The translations under genes and the position numbers were made by a program. From an uncultured Lachnospiraceae bacterium (GTDB lineage: Bacteria; Bacillota_A; Clostridia; Lachnospirales; Lachnospiraceae): a stretch of DNA of 10,429 bases. The stretch covers positions 1 to 10,429 of the forward strand of contig CAJKKX010000038.1 of assembly GCA_905200565.1 (NCBI GenBank). The letters are read 5' to 3'. The stretch's first letter is position 1; the number at the start of each line of letters is the position of its first letter. The notes under the pieces were generated by a model that worked only from the letters and a program-made list of their open reading frames with translations, had not been told where the DNA came from and made no database searches. Of this stretch, positions 7,855 to 10,429 are shown piece by piece.

Positions 7855-7958
7855 ACGTTTCGCTTCGGTCGGTGCAAAACGTGTGCTGCCGGCACACAGC
7901 GCCGCCAAATGGACATGCCCTAAAGGACCAGCCCTTGCAGGGCGTCGCAGGCATGTCC
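7855..7958. repeat. Cluster of three perfect inverted repeats upstream of the DUF3791 gene
   Basis: Three perfect stems occur within about 105 bases. ACGTTT (7855-7860) pairs with AAACGT (7877-7882). GTGTGC (7881-7886) pairs with GCACAC (7892-7897) around a short loop. GGACATGCC (7911-7919) pairs with GGCATGTCC (7950-7958), and inside this last pair GCCCT (7931-7935) and AGGGC (7939-7943) form a nested hairpin. The block is more GC-rich than the AT-rich DNA just before it. It could be a structured RNA leader, a mobile repeat of the REP/MITE kind, or a recombination end of the island. The pairing is seen directly; the role is unknown. Confidence 0.55.
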
Positions 7959-7998
7959 GCATGGCTTGTTGCTCGCGGGAATAAAGGAGGGACTGCTT

Positions 7999-8238
7999 AT
8001 GATGCCGGACAAGAAAATTAAAAATTTCAGAGAGCTTGAATTTGCTGTGTTCTGCATTGAAAATGTGGCCGCAAAACTTGGTGTAGGTGCAAAGCGTGTC
8101 TATCAGGCATTTACTGAAAAAAGTGATATTCTGAACGGCTACATCGTGCCGGAGTATGAAGTGCTGCACACTCAGAGCCGGGAATATATCGTAGACGACA
8201 TCCTTGCTGTGATGAAAGAAAGGGGTGTGGAAGTATGA
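7999..8238 (+). CDS. DUF3791 domain protein (first of two)
   Basis: Small protein of 79 residues that I match from memory to DUF3791, an uncharacterised family common in Clostridia. Typical stretches are FAVFCIENVAAKLGV, RVYQAFTEKSDILNGYIVPEYE and VLHTQSREYIVDDILAVMKERGVEV at the very end. It appears mostly helical, without a signal peptide or membrane segment. The start at 7999 is chosen because AAAGGAGG (7983-7990) lies 8 bases before it; the ATG at 8002 is nearly as good, and a longer reading from TTG at 7966 has no such site. The stop overlaps the next gene's ATG by 4 bases (ATGA), so translation of the two is coupled. Function is unknown; its constant pairing with DUF3990 suggests a partner or antidote role, which is inference. 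Confidence 0.8.
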   Translation: MMPDKKIKNFRELEFAVFCIENVAAKLGVGAKRVYQAFTEKSDILNGYIVPEYEVLHTQSREYIVDDILAVMKERGVEV

Positions 8239-8413
8239 TCCTCTATCATGGTTCCTATCTGCAAATCGGGGAACCGGACTTGATTCATTCCCGACCCAAT
8301 GTGGATTTTGGTCGTGGATTCTATGTCACGCCGCTGTATGAGCAGGCGGTGAAGTGGTGCGGCAAGTTTAAACGTCGGGGCTTCTGCGTTTTGAAGGGAG
8401 TGAACAGGTATGA
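8235..8413 (+). pseudogene. DUF3990 gene broken by an internal deletion
   Basis: The first 49 codons (8235-8381) encode the recognisable start of DUF3990, MILYHGSYLQIGEPDLIHSR, and continue with DFGRGFYVTPLYEQAVKWC. Family members are, from memory, around 150 or more residues, so about two thirds is absent. The original frame runs on to a stop at 8445-8447, overlapping the next gene (70 residues in all). In another frame, 8381-8413 reads LLRFEGSEQV and stops with a TGA overlapping the next ATG by 4 bases (ATGA). This looks like the genuine DUF3990 C-terminus, so a deletion near 8376-8384 joined head to tail out of frame. The family is thought to have an ADP-ribosyltransferase-like fold (recollection). 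The HG and GRGFY parts remain, but any later catalytic residues are gone, so activity is unlikely. Confidence 0.75.
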
Positions 8414-8622
8414 ATGCAAACCCGATTTTGCTTCAAAAAAAATATAGTCGTGTGATCGAGTATTTTGCAAAACAGCAAGGGATCTCGTTGGATGCTGTAC
8501 TGGACTTTTTTTACCATTCCGAAGTCTATCAGCTAATCCGGGACGGGGTATCGGATATGCACTGTATGAGCGATGCGTACCTGGCAGAAGAACTGGAACA
8601 GGAATACAGCCAGAAAGAATAA
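8410..8622 (+). CDS. DUF3791-like small protein (second partner of the DUF3990 module)
   Basis: Protein of 70 residues, rich in helix-forming and acidic residues. The recognisable pattern is RVIEYFAKQQGISLDAVLDFFYHSEVYQLIRDGVSDMHCMSDAYLAEELEQEY. Such proteins are usually encoded directly after DUF3990 and, to my recollection, are also annotated as DUF3791. No signal peptide or membrane segment is present. The start at 8410 follows GAAGGGAG (8393-8400) by 9 bases and overlaps the presumed old DUF3990 stop by 4 bases, so in an intact locus the three genes would be translationally chained. The reading frame is intact although its neighbour is broken. If DUF3990 is a toxin, this would be a leftover antidote or adaptor; that is inference. 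Confidence 0.72.
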   Translation: MNANPILLQKKYSRVIEYFAKQQGISLDAVLDFFYHSEVYQLIRDGVSDMHCMSDAYLAEELEQEYSQKE

Positions 8623-8657
8623 CGCCAATGGCGTTAATGCTGCAGGAAAAGCCTGCA
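8621..8657 (+). repeat. Two small hairpins directly after the second DUF3791-like gene
   Basis: AACGCC (8621-8626) and GGCGTT (8630-8635) form a perfect 6-bp stem with a 3-base loop that begins inside the stop codon. TGCAGG (8641-8646) and CCTGCA (8652-8657) form a second 6-bp stem with a 5-base loop. Neither has a T run, so they are not terminators by themselves. They come just before the true terminator and may protect the 3' end of the message. Confidence 0.45.
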
Positions 8658-8672
8658 AAATCGAGAGCACAG

Positions 8673-8710
8673 AAAAAGTCTGATTCTATGCAAAAAGAAT
8701 CAGGCTTTTT
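8673..8710 (+). terminator. Rho-independent terminator closing the DUF3791/DUF3990 island
   Basis: AAAAAGTCTGATTCT (8673-8687) pairs with AGAATCAGGCTTTTT (8696-8710), a 15-bp stem with one G-U pair and an 8-base loop, ending in TTTTT. The matching A run on the 5' side could make it work on the other strand too. It separates the small-gene island from the ABC exporter operon that follows. Confidence 0.8.
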
Positions 8711-8728
8711 GAATTTACGACAGAATTT

Positions 8729-8742
8729 ATGACAAATGTCAT
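8729..8742. promoter_or_regulatory. Perfect palindrome ATGACA-AA-TGTCAT, probable operator of the exporter operon
   Basis: The 14-bp inverted repeat is exact, with 6-bp arms and a 2-base centre. It lies 46 bases upstream of a consensus -10 box and 146 bases before the ATPase start. A second inverted repeat, CGCAA (8755-8759) and TTGCG (8767-8771), lies between it and the -10 box. Paired palindromes before a drug-type ABC exporter fit a dimeric regulator binding site. No regulator gene is visible in the window. Confidence 0.5.
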
Positions 8743-8754
8743 GCGGATTGCTGA

Positions 8755-8793
8755 CGCAAGACACTTTTGCGGTGCCAGGGATAAGGGTATAAT
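8755..8793 (+). promoter_or_regulatory. Promoter region of the ABC exporter with consensus TATAAT
   Basis: TATAAT at 8788-8793 is a perfect -10 box. The -35 side is poor: TTGCGG at 8767-8772 is only 15 bases away and matches 3 of 6, and nothing better sits at 17 bases. A weak -35 next to the inverted repeat CGCAA/TTGCG (8755-8771) suggests an activator-dependent promoter. Transcription would start near 8800 and give a leader of about 88 bases. Confidence 0.45.
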
Positions 8794-8834
8794 CAGAGAT
8801 GTAAAAGGTATTTTGGGCTGTCAGTCCATTGAGG

Positions 8835-8849
8835 AGATGCATAGCATCT
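8835..8849 (+). promoter_or_regulatory. Small leader hairpin before the exporter ATPase gene
   Basis: AGATGC (8835-8840) and GCATCT (8844-8849) form a perfect 6-bp stem with a 3-base loop inside the leader, preceded by GAGGAG at 8831-8836. An in-frame ATG at 8837 lies within the stem but touches the GAGGAG directly, too close for normal initiation. The hairpin could modulate leader folding; its effect is unknown. Confidence 0.3.
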
Positions 8850-8887
8850 TTAAGCAAAGAACAGGGGACGCAGCAAGGGAGGCAAAT

Positions 8888-9820
8888 ATGATACACATTG
8901 AAAATCTGGTAAAACGATATGGGGATCTGGTGGCGCTGGATCATTTTAACCTGGATATCCGCGAGGGCGAAGTGTTTGGTCTGCTGGGACCGAATGGCTC
9001 CGGCAAGACGACGGCGATCAACTGCCTGCTGGCGCTGCTGAAATATGACAAGGGGACTGTCACCGTGTTTGGAGAAGAGATGCATCCGGACAGTTACGAT
9101 CTCAAACGGCAGATCGGGGTGGTCCCGCAGAATGTTGCTGTGTTTGAACAGATGACGGTCTGGGAAAATATTGACTATTTCTGCGGGCTGTATGTGAAGG
9201 ATAAGATGGAGCGGAAGCGCCTGACGGAAGAGGCAATCGCGTTTGTCGGTCTGGAGGATTATCGGAAAATGTTTCCGAGAAAGCTCTCCGGCGGTCTGCT
9301 GCGCAGGTTGAACATTGCCTGTGGGATCGCGCACCAGCCGCGTCTTATCATCATGGATGAGCCGACGGTGGCGGTAGATCCGCAGAGCCGCAACAGAATC
9401 CTGGAAGGGATCCTGGAGCTGAACAAGAAGGGCGCGACGATTATCTACACCTCTCATTATATGGAAGAGGTGGAGCAGATCTGCAGCAGGATCATGATTA
9501 TGGATCACGGGCGCAGCATCGCGGCGGGGACGTCCGAGGAACTGAAGCGCATGATTAAGACGGGAGAAACGATCATAATAGAAGGGATTGTGCTGACGGA
9601 GGCGCAGCTTAAAGAGATTGCAGAGCTGCCGCATGTGTTTGCAACAGATTATAATGAGGAGCGCACATTAAAAGTGAAATGCACCAGCGCAAAGCATAAT
9701 CTTGTGAGACTTCTTAATTATCTGCAGGAGCAGGAGGTGGCGTTTGGCAGAGTGCTTTCGGAAATGCCGACTTTGAACGACGTATTTCTGGAAATTACCG
9801 GAAAGGAACTGAGGGACTAG
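8888..9820 (+). CDS. ABC exporter ATP-binding protein, DrrA/LnrL-like
   Basis: Cytoplasmic ATPase of an ABC-2 type exporter, 310 residues, the usual length for drug or antibiotic exporters. Motifs in order are Walker A GPNGSGKT (34-41), Q-loop Q81 in VVPQN, signature LSGGL (133-137; the last position is often Q or M), Walker B LIIMDEP with D157 and E158, D-loop VDPQS and H190 in YTSHYMEE. After about residue 220 comes the small C-terminal domain typical of this subgroup. I choose the start at 8888, not the in-frame ATG at 8729, because AAGGGAGG at 8875-8882 is 5 bases before it and the protein then begins MIHIENLVKRYGD, as family members do. The membrane subunit follows 10 bases after the stop. 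Substrate cannot be named; linearmycin or other amphipathic compounds would be guesses from family resemblance. Confidence 0.95.
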   Translation: MIHIENLVKRYGDLVALDHFNLDIREGEVFGLLGPNGSGKTTAINCLLALLKYDKGTVTVFGEEMHPDSYDLKRQIGVVPQNVAVFEQMTVWENIDYFCGLYVKDKMERKRLTEEAIAFVGLEDYRKMFPRKLSGGLLRRLNIACGIAHQPRLIIMDEPTVAVDPQSRNRILEGILELNKKGATIIYTSHYMEEVEQICSRIMIMDHGRSIAAGTSEELKRMIKTGETIIIEGIVLTEAQLKEIAELPHVFATDYNEERTLKVKCTSAKHNLVRLLNYLQEQEVAFGRVLSEMPTLNDVFLEITGKELRD

Positions 9821-9830
9821 GAGGATGGAT

Positions 9831-10429
9831 ATGGGACGATTATATATCAGCAGTCTGAAACGGAATATCCGCAGCAAAGAGGAAATTTTCTGGTCGATCC
9901 TGTTTCCACTAATTATGGCAACATTTTTTTATGTGACATTTGGCAGCGGAATTGATGTTGAGCAGATGCAGAAAATTCCGGTAGCGCTTGTCTCAGAAAA
10001 TAATACTGCGTTTGAGACATTTCTTGACGCGCTGGACGGCGACATGCTTGTTCTCACGCAAATGGAGAGCGCGCAGGCGGAGGAAGCGCTGAAAAACGGC
10101 GTGGTGAAGGGAATTTTTTACAGCAGAAAGGAGCCGGAGCTGACGGTCTCCGCTTCCAATATGAATGAGAGCATTCTGGAGGCGCTGCTGGAGGGGTATC
10201 TGGAAAATGAGCAGATGCTGACAGATATCGGGAAAAATAATCCGCTGAAGCTTCCGGCGGCGATTGCGGCAATGACGGATTACCGGGAAATGACGCAGTC
10301 TGTGAACATGCTTGGGGAGACGACGGATGATAATATAGCATACTTTTTTGCGCTGGTCGGAATGACCTGCCTGTTTGGAGGCTTTCTGGGAATGGTGGCC
10401 GCTATCGATATGCGCGGGGACCAGTCTCC
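9831..10429 (+). CDS. ABC-2 type exporter membrane subunit (3' end beyond window)
   Basis: Membrane partner of the preceding ATPase; 199 codons are visible and the frame is still open at the window end. It starts MGRLYISSLKRNIRSKEEIFW, followed by a membrane helix at about 22-38 (ILFPLIMATFFYVTFG). Then comes a large soluble region to about residue 167, presumably extracellular, with the strand-like IPVALVSENNTAFETF and an amphipathic part rich in E and L. A second hydrophobic segment starts near 170 (AYFFALVGMTCLFGGFLGMV). One membrane helix, a large outer domain, then a helix bundle is the layout of ABC2_membrane_3 permeases (YhgE/DrrB-related). AGGAGG at 9819-9824, overlapping the ATPase stop, is 6 bases before the ATG at 9831, so I prefer this to the ATG at 9825, which abuts the binding site. 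Confidence 0.9.
   Translation, partial: MGRLYISSLKRNIRSKEEIFWSILFPLIMATFFYVTFGSGIDVEQMQKIPVALVSENNTAFETFLDALDGDMLVLTQMESAQAEEALKNGVVKGIFYSRKEPELTVSASNMNESILEALLEGYLENEQMLTDIGKNNPLKLPAAIAAMTDYREMTQSVNMLGETTDDNIAYFFALVGMTCLFGGFLGMVAAIDMRGDQS

Larger units (their letters stand above)
7651..7998. other. Gene-free stretch between GH28 and the DUF3791 island
   Basis: About 350 bases without a convincing gene. It holds the terminator at 7725-7753, then an AT-rich part (about 7770-7855) with TTAACA at 7787-7792 opposite TGTTAA at 7814-7819, then the GC-rich inverted-repeat block at 7855-7958, then the ribosome binding site AAAGGAGG at 7983-7990. TTGATA at 7844-7849 resembles a -35 element but has no -10 partner at a normal distance, so I cannot place a promoter for the small genes downstream. 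Reverse-strand open frames cross this stretch but show no ribosome binding site or recognisable domain. Confidence 0.6.

Noticed and set aside
7816..8169. Minus-strand open frame of 117 codons across the inverted-repeat block
   Set aside because: It overlaps the well-supported DUF3791 gene and is best explained as translation of repeat DNA.
8321..9634. Long open frame on the minus strand (437 codons)
   Set aside because: It is antisense to the ABC ATPase and the small genes, has no recognisable domain and spans a terminator and a promoter; the + strand ATPase has all ABC motifs.
1..10429. CRISPR arrays, tRNA, rRNA, transposase or integrase genes
   Set aside because: I found no regularly spaced repeats, RNA-gene signatures or recombinase-like proteins in the window.

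Overview
The window looks like a chromosomal segment from a gut-type Clostridia, most likely a Lachnospiraceae relative (inference). The clues are strong purine-rich GGAGG ribosome binding sites, moderate GC content, a YesM/YesN-style two-component pair embedded in a CUT1 sugar-transport operon, and the DUF3791/DUF3990 gene family, which I know mainly from such bacteria. All genes supported here lie on the + strand.

Region 1 (1-7650) is a carbohydrate uptake and degradation locus. In order it holds the end of one ABC sugar permease, a second permease, a solute-binding lipoprotein, a YesM-like sensor histidine kinase, a YesN-like AraC-type response regulator and a family 28 glycoside hydrolase. 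Gene spacing is tight throughout: 1-base and 8-base overlaps and gaps of 3 and 35 bases. The one exception is a 158-base gap before the binding protein, which carries a perfect 15-bp hairpin and a sigma-A-like promoter. The content resembles the pectin/rhamnogalacturonan (yes) region of Bacillus subtilis. The likely flow is that pectic oligosaccharides are sensed by the kinase, imported by the ABC transporter and cleaved inside the cell by the GH28 enzyme, which shows no signal peptide.

Region 2 (7651-8720) is a small accessory island. It opens with about 350 bases without a gene, holding a probable terminator and a dense run of inverted repeats. Three very small overlapping genes follow: a DUF3791 protein, a DUF3990 gene and a second DUF3791-like protein. 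The DUF3990 gene is broken: its first 49 codons are joined out of frame to what looks like its own last 10 codons, so an internal deletion has removed the core. The island ends with three successive hairpins, the last a good rho-independent terminator.

Region 3 (8729-10429) starts a separate ABC exporter operon. A perfect 14-bp palindrome and a consensus TATAAT box precede a DrrA/LnrL-like ATPase, followed by an ABC-2 membrane subunit cut off by the window end. No regulator gene for it is visible in the window.

The most notable items are the decayed DUF3791-DUF3990-DUF3791 module with its structured upstream block, and the palindromic control region of the exporter.
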